Part shown: piece by piece, positions 9,673 through 18,109 of the stretch
How the letters are laid out: each line of letters starts with the position of its first letter
How positions within the stretch are numbered: position 1 is the stretch's first letter
Assembly (NCBI RefSeq): GCF_000612545.2
Contig: NZ_CP097800.1
Location: 5,592,501 to 5,656,500 of the forward strand
DNA length: 64,000 bases
Reading direction: 5' to 3'
From: Streptomyces sp. PCS3-D2
Lineage (GTDB): Bacteria > Actinomycetota > Actinomycetes > Streptomycetales > Streptomycetaceae
Made by a program: the position numbers and the translations under genes
The notes under the pieces: model-generated
Database searches by the model: none
The model's input: only the letters and a program-made list of their open reading frames with translations
Told to the model about the DNA's origin: nothing

Positions 9673-10614
9673 ATGGGACTCACCATCGGCGTCGACATCG
9701 GCGGCACGAAGATCGCGGCCGGCGTGGTCGACGAAGAGGGCACGATCCTTGAGACGTACAAGGTGCCCACCCCGCCGACCGCGGACGGAGTGACGGAGGC
9801 CATCTGCGCCGCCGTCTCCGAGGTCAGCAGCAACCACACCATCGAGGCCGTCGGCATCGGCGCCGCCGGATACGTGGACGACAAGCGCGCGACCGTCCTC
9901 TTCGCGCCGAACATCAACTGGCGCCACGAGCCGCTCAAGGACAAGGTCGAGCAGCGCATCGGGCTGCCCGTCGTCGTCGAGAACGACGCGAACTGCGCCG
10001 CCTGGGGCGAATACCGCTTCGGCGCCGGCCAGGGGCACGACGACGTCATCTGCATCACGCTCGGCACCGGCCTGGGCGGCGGCATCATCATCGGCAACAA
10101 GCTGCGGCGCGGACGCTTCGGCGTCGCCGCCGAGTTCGGCCACATCCGGGTCGTCCCGGACGGCCTGCTGTGCGGCTGCGGCAGCCAGGGCTGCTGGGAG
10201 CAGTACGCCTCCGGGCGCGCCCTCGTCCGCTACGCCAAGCAGCGCGCCAACGCCACCCCCGAGCACGCGACGATCCTGCTCGGGCTCGGCGACGGCACCC
10301 CCGAGGGCATCGAGGGCAAGCACATCAGCGAAGCCGCCCGACGGGGCGACCTCGTCGCCGTCGACGCCTTCCGCGAGCTGGCCCGCTGGGCCGGAGCAGG
10401 GCTGGCCGACCTGGCTTCCCTCTTCGACCCGTCCGCCTTCATCGTCGGCGGCGGTGTCTCCGACGAGGGCGACCTGGTGCTCGACCCGATCCGCAAGTCC
10501 TTCAAGCGCTGGCTGGTCGGCGGCGCCTGGCGCCCGCACGCCCAGGTCCTCGCCGCGCAGCTCGGCGGCAGGGCCGGGCTCGTCGGCGCGGCCGACCTGG
10601 CCCGCCAGGGCTGA
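9673..10614 (+). CDS. glkA: ROK-family glucokinase
   Basis: The 313-aa protein opens with the phosphate-binding loop GVDIGGTKIAAGVVD. It keeps the catalytic ENDANCAAWGEYRFGAG block and the ROK zinc site CGCGSQGCWEQYASG. It phosphorylates glucose with ATP in the cytosol. In Streptomyces the equivalent enzyme is also required for glucose repression, which is family knowledge and not visible here. The length matches the known 317-aa GlkA. A 12-bp hairpin follows 15 bp after the stop. The symbol is given because sequence and position both fit. Confidence 0.93.
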   Translation: MGLTIGVDIGGTKIAAGVVDEEGTILETYKVPTPPTADGVTEAICAAVSEVSSNHTIEAVGIGAAGYVDDKRATVLFAPNINWRHEPLKDKVEQRIGLPVVVENDANCAAWGEYRFGAGQGHDDVICITLGTGLGGGIIIGNKLRRGRFGVAAEFGHIRVVPDGLLCGCGSQGCWEQYASGRALVRYAKQRANATPEHATILLGLGDGTPEGIEGKHISEAARRGDLVAVDAFRELARWAGAGLADLASLFDPSAFIVGGGVSDEGDLVLDPIRKSFKRWLVGGAWRPHAQVLAAQLGGRAGLVGAADLARQG

Positions 10615-10628
10615 CCTCTGCCACCCCG

Positions 10629-10665
10629 GCCGCCCGCCGCGCCCCCTGGGGGAGCGGCGGGCGGC
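10629..10665 (+). terminator. glkA terminator hairpin
   Basis: A perfect 12-bp stem, gccgcccgccgc (10629-10640) with gcggcgggcggc (10654-10665) and a 13-nt loop, lies just after the glkA stop codon and before the next promoter. Confidence 0.7.
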
Positions 10666-10682
10666 TGCGTATCGTGCCGTCC

Positions 10683-11444
10683 ATGGACCAGTCGCCCCGC
10701 CCGCTGCCGAAGTCCCGTACGGAGCCCGACGGTTCCGCCGTGATCCGGGTGCTCAGCTACAACATCCGCTCGCTGCGCGACGACGAGGAGGCGCTGGTCC
10801 GGGTGATCCGGGCCTGCGAGCCGGACCTGGTCCTCGTCCAGGAAGCGCCCCGGTTCTTCCGCTGGCGCAAGCACGCGGCGCGCCTCGCCGCCCGGTGCGA
10901 CCTGGTGGTACTGGGCGGCGGCGCGACGGCGACCGGGCCGCTGCTGCTGTGCTCGCTACGGGTCTTCGTGGAGCGGACGCAGGACGTGCTGCTGCCGCAC
11001 AGGCCCGGTCTGCACCGCCGGGGCCTGGCCACCGCGGTCGTGCGCATCGGCGGCGTGCGGCTGGGCGTGGTCTCGGCGCACCTGTCCCTGGACCGGGCGG
11101 AGCGGCGGGACCAGGCGGACCTCCTCCTCGACCGGCTCGCGGCGCTGGACACCCCCTACGGGATCGCCGCGGCCGACGTGAACGAGGGGCCGGCCGGTCC
11201 CGCCTTCCGGCGGCTCGCCGGCGCACTGCAGGACTGCTGGTCGGTGGCGCCGTGGGGCGGGGAGCGGACCTTCCCGGCGGCGGCTCCGGACCGGCGGATC
11301 GACGCGGTCTTCGCCACGGCGGATGCCCAGGTGCTGGCCTGCGGTGTTCCTGCGGGGCTGGCCGGGGTCTCGGCCACGGACCTGCGGTCCGCCACGGACC
11401 ACCTGCCCGTCCTGGCGGCACTGCGGCTGCCGGCCGCGCCGTAG
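10683..11444 (+). CDS. Endonuclease/exonuclease/phosphatase (EEP) fold protein
   Basis: The 253-aa protein shows the EEP superfamily motifs in order: LSYNIRSL, the catalytic Glu in LVLVQEAP, VSAHLSL, the Asp/Asn pair in AAADVNEGP, and the C-terminal ATDHLPVLAAL with the catalytic Asp-His. The fold covers nucleases, sphingomyelinases and inositol phosphatases, so the substrate is open. There is no signal peptide. TATCGT at 10670-10675 is 7 nt before the ATG and no ribosome binding site is present, which again suggests a leaderless mRNA. It converges on the next operon. Confidence 0.85.
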   Translation: MDQSPRPLPKSRTEPDGSAVIRVLSYNIRSLRDDEEALVRVIRACEPDLVLVQEAPRFFRWRKHAARLAARCDLVVLGGGATATGPLLLCSLRVFVERTQDVLLPHRPGLHRRGLATAVVRIGGVRLGVVSAHLSLDRAERRDQADLLLDRLAALDTPYGIAAADVNEGPAGPAFRRLAGALQDCWSVAPWGGERTFPAAAPDRRIDAVFATADAQVLACGVPAGLAGVSATDLRSATDHLPVLAALRLPAAP

Positions 11445-11528
11445 CCGGGCGGTCCGGGTACGGCGCCGTGGCGCGGGTGCTGCTCCCGTGACCCCGCGCC
11501 CCGATCCTCGGCGGGGCCGAAACCGCGG

Positions 11529-11598
11529 GGTGCCCTCCCCGGGCACCGCGGCCCCCGCGCTCCCCGGCCGCAGGGGGGCGGGCAGGTGCCGCCTGCCC
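11529..11598. terminator. Two hairpins in the convergent gap
   Basis: Hairpin one pairs ggtgccc (11529-11535) with gggcacc (11541-11547). Hairpin two pairs gggcagg (11580-11586) with cctgccc (11592-11598). They fill the 160-bp gap between two converging genes and can end transcription from both sides. Confidence 0.6.
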
Positions 11599-11604
11599 GG
11601 CCGG

Positions 11605-12186
11605 TCAGACGACCGCGCCGCGGCCCGGGTCGTCGTCCTCGTCGTCGCCGTGCTGCATGCGGGCCACCAGCGTCGCGAACCCGCCCAGGAAGCCGCCGAT
11701 GCCCAGCGTCGTCAGCCACCAGGTCATCTCCCACTGCAGCAGCACCGCCAGCAGCAGGAGCACCGGGCCGCCGATCACCGCCAGCCACGCGAACTTCGCC
11801 GTCGTGTCCGCGGGCGGGAGCTCCGGCTCCGGTTGGACGAAATGGCCCTCGTCCGCCGGGGTCAGGTCGTCGTCCCCGGGCTCCGCCAGCGAGTGGTCCC
11901 GGGGACCCGCCATGCCCACGCCTGGGGCGAAGACCACCGAGCTGCCCAGTGCGGGCGCCGGCGGTGCGGGCGGTTCCGGCTCGGACCCGGTCCCGGCGTC
12001 CGGGCCGGGCTCCGGGGGCAGCGGCTTGACGTCCTCCTCCGGCAGCAGGAGGTTCTCGATCGGCCGGAACGGCCTGGACCCCGGCGGGTCCGGCGGCTCC
12101 TGCCCGTACCCGGCCACGATCGCGGCCCACGCCGCTTCCTCGTCCAGCGGCGGGATACCGCCCGACTGCTCCTCGTGCTCAGCCAC
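11605..12186 (-). CDS. Conserved membrane protein with acidic Pro-rich N-terminus
   Basis: From the GTG at 12186 the protein has 193 aa. Residues 1 to about 125 are acidic and Pro-rich (PPLDEEAAWAAIVAGYGQEP is the most conserved-looking part). Two membrane segments follow (FAWLAVIGGPVLLLLAVLLQ and WLTTLGIGGFLGGFATLVA), with a short Asp-rich tail. The start is chosen because GTGGCTGA overlaps the stop of the upstream esterase gene by 8 nt, pointing to translational coupling. The open frame continues to 12270, but that part lies inside the esterase gene. The function is unknown. Confidence 0.75.
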   Translation of the reverse strand: MAEHEEQSGGIPPLDEEAAWAAIVAGYGQEPPDPPGSRPFRPIENLLLPEEDVKPLPPEPGPDAGTGSEPEPPAPPAPALGSSVVFAPGVGMAGPRDHSLAEPGDDDLTPADEGHFVQPEPELPPADTTAKFAWLAVIGGPVLLLLAVLLQWEMTWWLTTLGIGGFLGGFATLVARMQHGDDEDDDPGRGAVV

Positions 12187-12958
12187 CGGCCTCCGCCCCC
12201 TCCCTGCCCACGCTCTCCGCCAGTCGGCCGACGAACGCAAAACTGTCCGCGAAGATCCGCTCCGCGTCATGGTCCAACGTCGCGACGTGGTAGCTCTGTT
12301 CCAGCAGGGTCTCCGTCACGTCGGTCGACGAGACCCGGGCGAGCACCCGCGCCGAGTCGGCCGGCGGCACGACGTGGTCCTGCGGACTGTGCAGCAGCAG
12401 CAGCGGCTGGGTCACCTGCGGCAGCTCGGCGTCCACCAGCTGCAGGAACTTTCGCAGCGAGTGCGCGGCCCGGGTCGGGACCCGGTCGTAGCCGACCTCC
12501 ACCGAGCCCGGCTTCGCGATGTCACTGGCGATGCCCGGCGTCGACCGGATGAGGTGCTGGGCCACGGGGAGGGCGAAGGCCAGCGGGTCGTGCACCTTGT
12601 TGGCCGGGTTGACCAGCACGATGCCGCTGATGGCGTCCCCGTGCTTGGCCGCCAGCCGCAGGGTCAGCGCGCCGCCCATCGACAGTCCGAAGACGAACAC
12701 CTGCGTGCACCGCTCCAGCAGCTCGCGCAGGGCGCGGTCCACCTCGGCGTACCAGTCCTGCCACCCGGTGAGCTGCATGTCCTGCCAGCGCGTCCCGTGC
12801 CCGGGCAGCAGCGGCAGCGACACCGTCAGGCCCCGCCCGGCGAGGTACTCAGCCCAGGGACGGAGGGACTGCGGGGAACCGGTGAAGCCGTGGCAGAGAA
12901 GGACGCCGACCTCTCCGCCCTCGTGGCGGAACGGCTCGGCTCCAGGGAGGACGGGCAC
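12179..12958 (-). CDS. Alpha/beta hydrolase, carboxylesterase/monoacylglycerol lipase type
   Basis: The 259-aa protein resembles Est30-like carboxylesterases. It has CHGFTGSPQSLRPWAEYLA at the oxyanion hole, PLLPGHGTRWQDM, the nucleophile elbow GLSMGG (Ser), Asp in LLHSPQDHVVPP and His in SYHVATLDHD. It lacks a signal and should act on small acyl esters in the cytosol. The ATG follows a GGAGAC-type ribosome binding site. It is cotranscribed with the overlapping downstream membrane protein. A divergent acyltransferase gene starts 156 bp away, so both genes touching acyl lipids may share a regulatory region. Confidence 0.85.
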   Translation of the reverse strand: MPVLPGAEPFRHEGGEVGVLLCHGFTGSPQSLRPWAEYLAGRGLTVSLPLLPGHGTRWQDMQLTGWQDWYAEVDRALRELLERCTQVFVFGLSMGGALTLRLAAKHGDAISGIVLVNPANKVHDPLAFALPVAQHLIRSTPGIASDIAKPGSVEVGYDRVPTRAAHSLRKFLQLVDAELPQVTQPLLLLHSPQDHVVPPADSARVLARVSSTDVTETLLEQSYHVATLDHDAERIFADSFAFVGRLAESVGREGAEAGG

Positions 12959-13114
12959 CAGGGGTCTCCTTGATCATGACGTACGTCGGGCGGGTGCGTT
13001 GCTCTGTGTGACTTCACCGTACGCGACCGGGGTGGCACCGGCCAGGGTCGTCGGGCCCCTGTCGGCGGGGGCACGGGATAAGGTCTGTTCGACAGACACA
13101 GGAAGGCTTTCGAG

Positions 13115-13897
13115 TTGATCTACGGCGCAATGAAGTTCTCCATCGGCGGTTCGCTGAAGCTCGCGTTCAGGCCGTGGGTGGAGGGCCTCGAGAACATTCC
13201 CGCGGAGGGGCCGGCGATCCTCGCGAGCAACCACCTGTCCTTCTCCGACTCGTTCTTCCTGCCGGCCGTACTGGACCGGAAGGTGACCTTCATCGCGAAG
13301 GCGGAGTACTTCACCTCCCCCGGGGTCAAGGGCAAGCTGACCGCCGCGTTCTTCAAGGGCGTCGGCCAGCTCCCGGTGGACCGCTCCGGCGCCCGCGGCG
13401 CCGGCGAGGCAGCCATCAGGAGCGGTATCGAGGTCATCGAACGCGGTGAACTGTTCGGTATCTACCCCGAGGGCACGCGTTCACCCGACGGACGCCTCTA
13501 CCGCGGCAAGCCCGGTGGCCTGGCCCGCGTGGCCCTGGCCACCGGCGCGCCCGTGATCCCCGTGGCGATGATCAACACGGAGAAGATCCAGCCGCCCGGC
13601 AAGGTCATCCCCAAGCTCATGCGCCCCGGCATCCGGATCGGCAAGCCGCTGGACTTCAGCCGCTACCACGGCATGGACGGCGACCGCTTCATCCTGCGTT
13701 CGGTGACCGACGAGGTCATGTACGAGATCATGAAGCTTTCCGGTCAGGAGTACGTCGACATCTACGCGACGGCGGCCAAGCGCCAGATCGCCGACGCGGA
13801 GAAGGCGGCCAAGGAAGCCGAGAAGGCGGCCAGGGCGGAGAAGGCCGACCGGGCCGACAAGGGCGACAAGAGCGGCACGGCCGACAGCGGCGAGTAG
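13115..13897 (+). CDS. 1-acyl-sn-glycerol-3-phosphate acyltransferase (PlsC family)
   Basis: The 260-aa protein has the four acyltransferase blocks: NHLSFSDSFF (HX4D catalytic pair), GVGQLPVDRSG, YPEGTRSPDGRLYRGKPG and VIPVAMINTE. It transfers an acyl chain to lysophosphatidic acid or a related acceptor at the membrane. The C-terminal 40 residues are a charged Ala/Glu/Lys/Asp repeat (EKAAKEAEKAARAEKADRAD) that looks like a flexible coiled tail. The start is a TTG at 13115 with AGGAAGG 9 nt upstream; the ATG six codons later is possible. The sensor kinase gene follows 36 bp later. Confidence 0.85.
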   Translation: MIYGAMKFSIGGSLKLAFRPWVEGLENIPAEGPAILASNHLSFSDSFFLPAVLDRKVTFIAKAEYFTSPGVKGKLTAAFFKGVGQLPVDRSGARGAGEAAIRSGIEVIERGELFGIYPEGTRSPDGRLYRGKPGGLARVALATGAPVIPVAMINTEKIQPPGKVIPKLMRPGIRIGKPLDFSRYHGMDGDRFILRSVTDEVMYEIMKLSGQEYVDIYATAAKRQIADAEKAAKEAEKAARAEKADRADKGDKSGTADSGE

Positions 13898-13933
13898 CGG
13901 CAGGCGGTACCGCCCGTCAGGGGGGTGGGGGAG

Positions 13934-15151
13934 ATGGCGAAACGCGAACGCGTCGTACGCATGTCGGTCGAGCAGCCGCTCTGGCGCGCCCTGACCGCGT
14001 ACCGGTTGCTGACCATGCTCTACGCGGTGCTGCTGTTCGCCTCGGCGTACCGGCAGTTCCCGCACCCCTGGCCCGCCGCCGGCTACCTCGCGGTCCTCGC
14101 CCTGTGGACGCTCGCCACCTTCCGCAGGGTTTCCAGCGCCGCGAGCTGCACCAAGGGCTTCCTCGTCGCGGACCTCACCGTCGCGATCGTCGGGATCCTG
14201 CTGACGCCGCTCGTGGACAGCCACGAGCGGATCGTCGGCGGCGGCCCGACCCTCCCCACCATCTGGACGGCGGGCGCGGTCCTCGGCTTCGCCATCAAGG
14301 GTGGCTGGCGCTGGGCCTGCTTCGCCTCCACGCTGGTGGCGATGGCCAACATCCTCATCCACAGCGGCCAGCCCACCCGGGACACCCTGCACAACGTCCT
14401 GCTGGTCTGGGTCGCCTCGGTGGCCATCGGCTACGTCGTCGAGGTCGCCCGGGCCAGTGAGAACACCCTCGCCCGCGCCCTGGAGATCGAAGCCGCCACC
14501 CGCGAGCGCGAGCGCCTCGCCCGCGACATCCACGACGGTGTCCTCCAGGTCCTGGCCATGGTCCAGCGCCGCGGCTTCGAACTGGGTGGAGAGGCGGAGG
14601 AGCTCGGCAGGATGGCGGGGGAGCAGGAGGTGGCACTGCGCACGCTCGTCTCCAGCGGTCTGGTGCAGCCCTCCCGGGTCTCCCGCGACGAGTCGCGCGG
14701 CGCGCTGGTGGACGCCTATGAGGACGACGTGCCCGGCGCGGACGGCGAGGATCTCGACCTGCGCACGCTCCTCGCGCCGCACGCCGGCTCCCGGGTGAGC
14801 TTCGCCGAGCCGGGCACCCCGGTCCCGCTGCCGGTACCGGCAGCGAAGGAGCTGGCGGCGGCCGTGGGCGCCGCCCTCGACAACGTGCGCAAGCACGCCG
14901 GGGAAGGGGCCAGGGCGTGGATCCTGGTCGAGGACTGGGGCGACGAGGTGATAGTGACCGTCCGCGACGACGGCCCCGGCATCCCGGCGGGCCGCCTCGA
15001 CCAGGCGGAGGGCGAGGGCCGTATGGGAGTGGCCCTCTCCATCCGCGGCCGGCTGCGTGACCTCGGCGGCAGCGCCGATCTGGTGTCCGTCCCCGGGCAG
15101 GGCACCGAAGTGGAACTGAAGGTACCCAGGGGCAGGACGGACAAGAAGTGA
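13934..15151 (+). CDS. macS: Sensor histidine kinase MacS
   Basis: The 405-aa protein has five or six membrane segments in residues 20-170, then a coiled linker. The HisKA_3 box is RERERLARDIHDGVLQVLA with the phospho-acceptor His200 (from the ATG at 13934), and a C-terminal HATPase domain follows (DNVRKHA, VTVRDDGPGIPAGR, GMGVALSIRGRLRDLGG-like). It matches the MacS family of Streptomyces, which with MacR controls membrane proteins and actinorhodin output in S. coelicolor. The symbol rests on this family and on the MacR partner. The ATG at 13961 is an alternative start. It overlaps macR by 4 nt (GTGA). Confidence 0.85.
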   Translation: MAKRERVVRMSVEQPLWRALTAYRLLTMLYAVLLFASAYRQFPHPWPAAGYLAVLALWTLATFRRVSSAASCTKGFLVADLTVAIVGILLTPLVDSHERIVGGGPTLPTIWTAGAVLGFAIKGGWRWACFASTLVAMANILIHSGQPTRDTLHNVLLVWVASVAIGYVVEVARASENTLARALEIEAATRERERLARDIHDGVLQVLAMVQRRGFELGGEAEELGRMAGEQEVALRTLVSSGLVQPSRVSRDESRGALVDAYEDDVPGADGEDLDLRTLLAPHAGSRVSFAEPGTPVPLPVPAAKELAAAVGAALDNVRKHAGEGARAWILVEDWGDEVIVTVRDDGPGIPAGRLDQAEGEGRMGVALSIRGRLRDLGGSADLVSVPGQGTEVELKVPRGRTDKK

Positions 15152-15855
15152 GCGAGCGAACCGACGTGAACGACCCGCAGCAGCCGCAGCAGCACCCCGA
15201 CATCAGGGTGATGGTCGTCGACGACCACCCGATGTGGCGCGACGCCGTGGCTCGCGACCTGGCCGCCGCCGGCCTCGATGTGGTGGCCACCGCCGGCGAC
15301 GGCCCCGAGGCGGTACGCCGGGCCCGCGCGGTCACCCCCGACGTCCTGGTCCTCGACCTCAACCTCCCCGGAATGCCGGGCGTGCAGGTCTGCAAGGAGC
15401 TGGTCGGCGCCCACCCGGCGCTGCGGGTGCTGGTCCTGTCGGCCAGCGGTGAGCACGCGGACGTGCTGGAGGCGGTGAAGTCCGGCGCGACCGGCTATCT
15501 GCTGAAGTCCGCGGGCGCGGGGGAGCTGATCGACGCCGTCCGCCGCACGGCCGCCGGGGACCCGGTGTTCACCCCGGGCCTGGCCGGCCTGGTGCTCGGT
15601 GAGTACCGGCGCCTGGCCACCGATCCGGCGCCGACCGCCTCCGACGAGCCGAAGGCGCCGCAGCTGACCGACCGCGAGACCGAGGTGCTGCGGCTGGTGG
15701 CCAAGGGGTTGTCGTACAAGCAGATCGCGGAGCGGCTGGTCATCTCCCACCGCACCGTGCAGAACCACGTCCAGAACACCCTGGGCAAGCTGCAGTTGCA
15801 CAACCGGGTGGAGCTCGTGCGGTACGCGATAGAGGCGGGCCTCGACGACGCCTGA
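15148..15855 (+). CDS. macR: Response regulator MacR (NarL/LuxR family)
   Basis: The 235-aa protein has a receiver domain with acidic pair VVDDHP, phospho-acceptor Asp70 (VLVLDLNLPG), Ser in LSASG and Lys in GYLLKSAGAGEL. A linker leads to a LuxR-type HTH (LTDREVEVLRLVA-like, KGLSYKQIAERLVISHRTVQNHVQN) at residues about 170-235. It is the partner of the overlapping MacS. The S. coelicolor homologue is reported to bind a TGAGTACnnGTACTCA palindrome. No perfect copy was seen in front of macS; one degenerate copy lies at 44141-44156. Confidence 0.87.
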   Translation: MSERTDVNDPQQPQQHPDIRVMVVDDHPMWRDAVARDLAAAGLDVVATAGDGPEAVRRARAVTPDVLVLDLNLPGMPGVQVCKELVGAHPALRVLVLSASGEHADVLEAVKSGATGYLLKSAGAGELIDAVRRTAAGDPVFTPGLAGLVLGEYRRLATDPAPTASDEPKAPQLTDRETEVLRLVAKGLSYKQIAERLVISHRTVQNHVQNTLGKLQLHNRVELVRYAIEAGLDDA

Positions 15856-15961
15856 GGGCCGTGCGCGCGACCGTCGATCGTACTTACGTCCTCGTACGAG
15901 TGAACGGGCGTACGCAACGCCCCTCGATTCCACCGGAATTGCCCCCTTCGGGTCCCCTGTT

Positions 15962-15975
15962 GTGACCTGCGTCAC
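15962..15975 (+). promoter_or_regulatory. Crp-like box upstream of pfkA
   Basis: GTGACCTGCGTCAC is a perfect 5-bp inverted repeat around CTGC. It fits the Streptomyces Crp consensus GTG-N6-GNCAC as I recall it. It lies 35 bp before the pfkA ATG, with a possible -10 (TAGCGT) between them. Confidence 0.5.
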
Positions 15976-16009
15976 CACTAGCGTGACCGTCATGGCGAAG
16001 GGAGATGCA

Positions 16010-17038
16010 ATGAAGGTCGGAGTGCTGACCGGCGGCGGCGACTGCCCCGGGCTCAACGCGGTGATCAGGGCCGTCGTCCGCAAGGGCGAGCAGGAATACG
16101 GCTGCGGATTCGTCGGGTTCAAGGACGGCTGGCGGGGCGCGGTCGAGGGGCGGACCGTCCCCCTCGGCATTCCCGCCGTCCGCGGCATCCTGCCCCGCGG
16201 CGGCACCGTCCTCGGTTCCTCGCGCACCAACCCGTTCACGACGGAGAACGGGGTGCGCGACATCAAGGACAACCTGGCCAAGTACGAGGTGGACGCGCTC
16301 ATCGCGATCGGCGGCGAGGACACGCTGGGGGTCGCCGCCCGTCTCTACGAGGAGTACGGCATCCCCTGCGTCGGCGTGCCGAAGACCATCGACAACGACC
16401 TGTCGGCCACGGACTACACCTTCGGCTTCGACACCGCCGTCGGCATCGCGACCGAGGCCATCGACCGCCTGCACACCACGGCCGAATCGCACATGCGCGT
16501 CCTCGTTGTCGAGGTCATGGGCCGGCACGCGGGCTGGATCGCCCTGCACTCCGGGCTCGCCGGCGGGGCCAACGTTATCCTCATTCCGGAGCAGCGCTTC
16601 GACGTCGACCAGGTGTGCGCCTGGGTGACCTCCCGGTTCAAGGCGAGTTACGCGCCGATCGTCGTGGTCGCAGAGGGCGCCATGCCCAAGGACGGGGACA
16701 TGGTGCTGAAGGACGGCACCAAGGACTCCTTCGGGCACGTCCGGCTCTCGGGCGTGGGCGAGTGGCTGGCCAAGGAGATCGAAGCGCGCACCGGCGAGGA
16801 GGCCCGCACGACGGTGCTCGGGCACATCCAGCGTGGCGGCACCCCGAGCGCCTTCGACCGGTGGCTGGCGACCCGGTTTGGTCTGCACGCGATCGACGCC
16901 GTGCACGAGCGGGACTTCGGGAAGATGGTCGCGCTGAAGGGGACGGACATCGTCCGGGTGCCGATCGGCGACGCCACGGCGAAGCTGAAGACGGTCGATC
17001 CCGCCCTCTACCAGGAGGCCGGCGTCTTCTTCGGCTGA
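16010..17038 (+). CDS. pfkA: 6-phosphofructokinase, group III
   Basis: The 342-aa protein starts MKVGVLTGGGDCPGLNAVIR. It has the catalytic PKTIDNDLSATDYTFGFDTA block and the substrate motif MGRHAGWIAL. It makes fructose-1,6-bisphosphate. Position 104 is Asp (GGEDT) and Lys125 precedes TIDND. In this family Asp here plus Lys is the pattern linked to pyrophosphate-dependent enzymes, while ATP-users carry Gly at 104. The phosphate donor is therefore uncertain. The ATG at 16010 has GAAGGAG 7 nt upstream. The open frame back to 15962 covers the Crp-like box and is not used. Confidence 0.9.
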   Translation: MKVGVLTGGGDCPGLNAVIRAVVRKGEQEYGCGFVGFKDGWRGAVEGRTVPLGIPAVRGILPRGGTVLGSSRTNPFTTENGVRDIKDNLAKYEVDALIAIGGEDTLGVAARLYEEYGIPCVGVPKTIDNDLSATDYTFGFDTAVGIATEAIDRLHTTAESHMRVLVVEVMGRHAGWIALHSGLAGGANVILIPEQRFDVDQVCAWVTSRFKASYAPIVVVAEGAMPKDGDMVLKDGTKDSFGHVRLSGVGEWLAKEIEARTGEEARTTVLGHIQRGGTPSAFDRWLATRFGLHAIDAVHERDFGKMVALKGTDIVRVPIGDATAKLKTVDPALYQEAGVFFG

Positions 17039-17110
17039 GCCGCCGGGGGGACGGCACGCCATGGGCCGTATCGTGGGGGACGGCCCATGGTCCTGCGGAC
17101 GGGAGCGAAC

Positions 17111-18109
17111 GTGGAAATCCTGGCATTCGGCGTGCAGTCGGACGAGAAGCCGATGCTGGAGGCCGCGTTCGCCGGCCGGCACGAGGTGCGCTGCCTGGAC
17201 GTCTTCCTCACCGAGGACACCGCCCCCATCGCCGCCGGGTACGAGGTCGTCTCCTCCAGCGTCAACGCCGACCTGGACGGGAGGGTGTTGCGGATCCTGG
17301 CCGCCGGCGGGACCCGGATGATCGCCCAGCGCTCCACCGGCTTCAACAACATCGACCTGGACGTCGCGCGCCGGCTCGGCCTGACGGTGAGCCGGGTCTC
17401 GTACTACTCCCCCTACTCCGTGGCCGAGTTCGCCTGGACCCTCGCGATGACCGTGAACCGGCGCATCGTGCGGGCCGCGACCCGCACCAGGGACTTCGAC
17501 TTCCGCCTGGACGGGCTGATGGGCCGCGACATGCACGGCCGGACGGCCGGGGTGCTCGGCACCGGCAAGATCGGCGAGGCGTTCACCCGCATCGCGCACG
17601 GGCACGGCATGAAGCTGCTCGGCTGGGACCTGGAGCCCAACCCGGCCTGTGTGGAAATGGGCATGAGGTACGTGGAGAAGGAGGAGCTGCTCGCCTCCTC
17701 GGACCTGATCAGCCTGCACGTGCCGCTGCTGGAGTCCACGCGCCACCTCCTGGACGCGGCGGCGCTGCGGCGGATGAAGGACGACGCGATCCTGGTGAAC
17801 TCCAGCCGCGGCGGCCTCATCGACTCCGAGGCCCTCGTCGCGGAACTCCGGGCCGGCCGCTTCACCGGTGTCGGCCTCGACGTGTACGAGGCGGAGGCCG
17901 GGGTCTTCTTCGTGGACCGCTCGCTGCAGACCGTCGAGGACGACACCCTGGCCCGGCTGATGACCTTCCCGAACGTCGTCGTGACCTCCCACCAGGCCTA
18001 CTACACGACCGACGCGGTGAGCCAGATCATCGACACCACCGTCGCCAATGTCACCGACTACCTGGCCGGCCGCCGCTCCGAGAACACCCTCCTCCCGGAC
18101 GCCCCGTAG
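17111..18109 (+). CDS. D-2-hydroxyacid dehydrogenase (D-lactate dehydrogenase type)
   Basis: The 332-aa protein has the NAD-binding motif GVLGTGKIGEAFTRIAHGHG, the catalytic Arg in VNSSRGGLIDSEAL, Glu in GVGLDVYEAEAGVFF and His in VTSHQAYYT. Both D-2-hydroxyacid dehydrogenase signatures and the FFxDRS segment point to the LdhA branch (pyruvate to D-lactate with NADH). The GTG at 17111 is preferred because gggag lies 5 nt upstream and the family starts with this strand. The ATG at 17087 would add eight residues. It follows pfkA after 72 bp and may serve fermentation or redox balance. The IS110 element follows. Confidence 0.85.
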   Translation: MEILAFGVQSDEKPMLEAAFAGRHEVRCLDVFLTEDTAPIAAGYEVVSSSVNADLDGRVLRILAAGGTRMIAQRSTGFNNIDLDVARRLGLTVSRVSYYSPYSVAEFAWTLAMTVNRRIVRAATRTRDFDFRLDGLMGRDMHGRTAGVLGTGKIGEAFTRIAHGHGMKLLGWDLEPNPACVEMGMRYVEKEELLASSDLISLHVPLLESTRHLLDAAALRRMKDDAILVNSSRGGLIDSEALVAELRAGRFTGVGLDVYEAEAGVFFVDRSLQTVEDDTLARLMTFPNVVVTSHQAYYTTDAVSQIIDTTVANVTDYLAGRRSENTLLPDAP

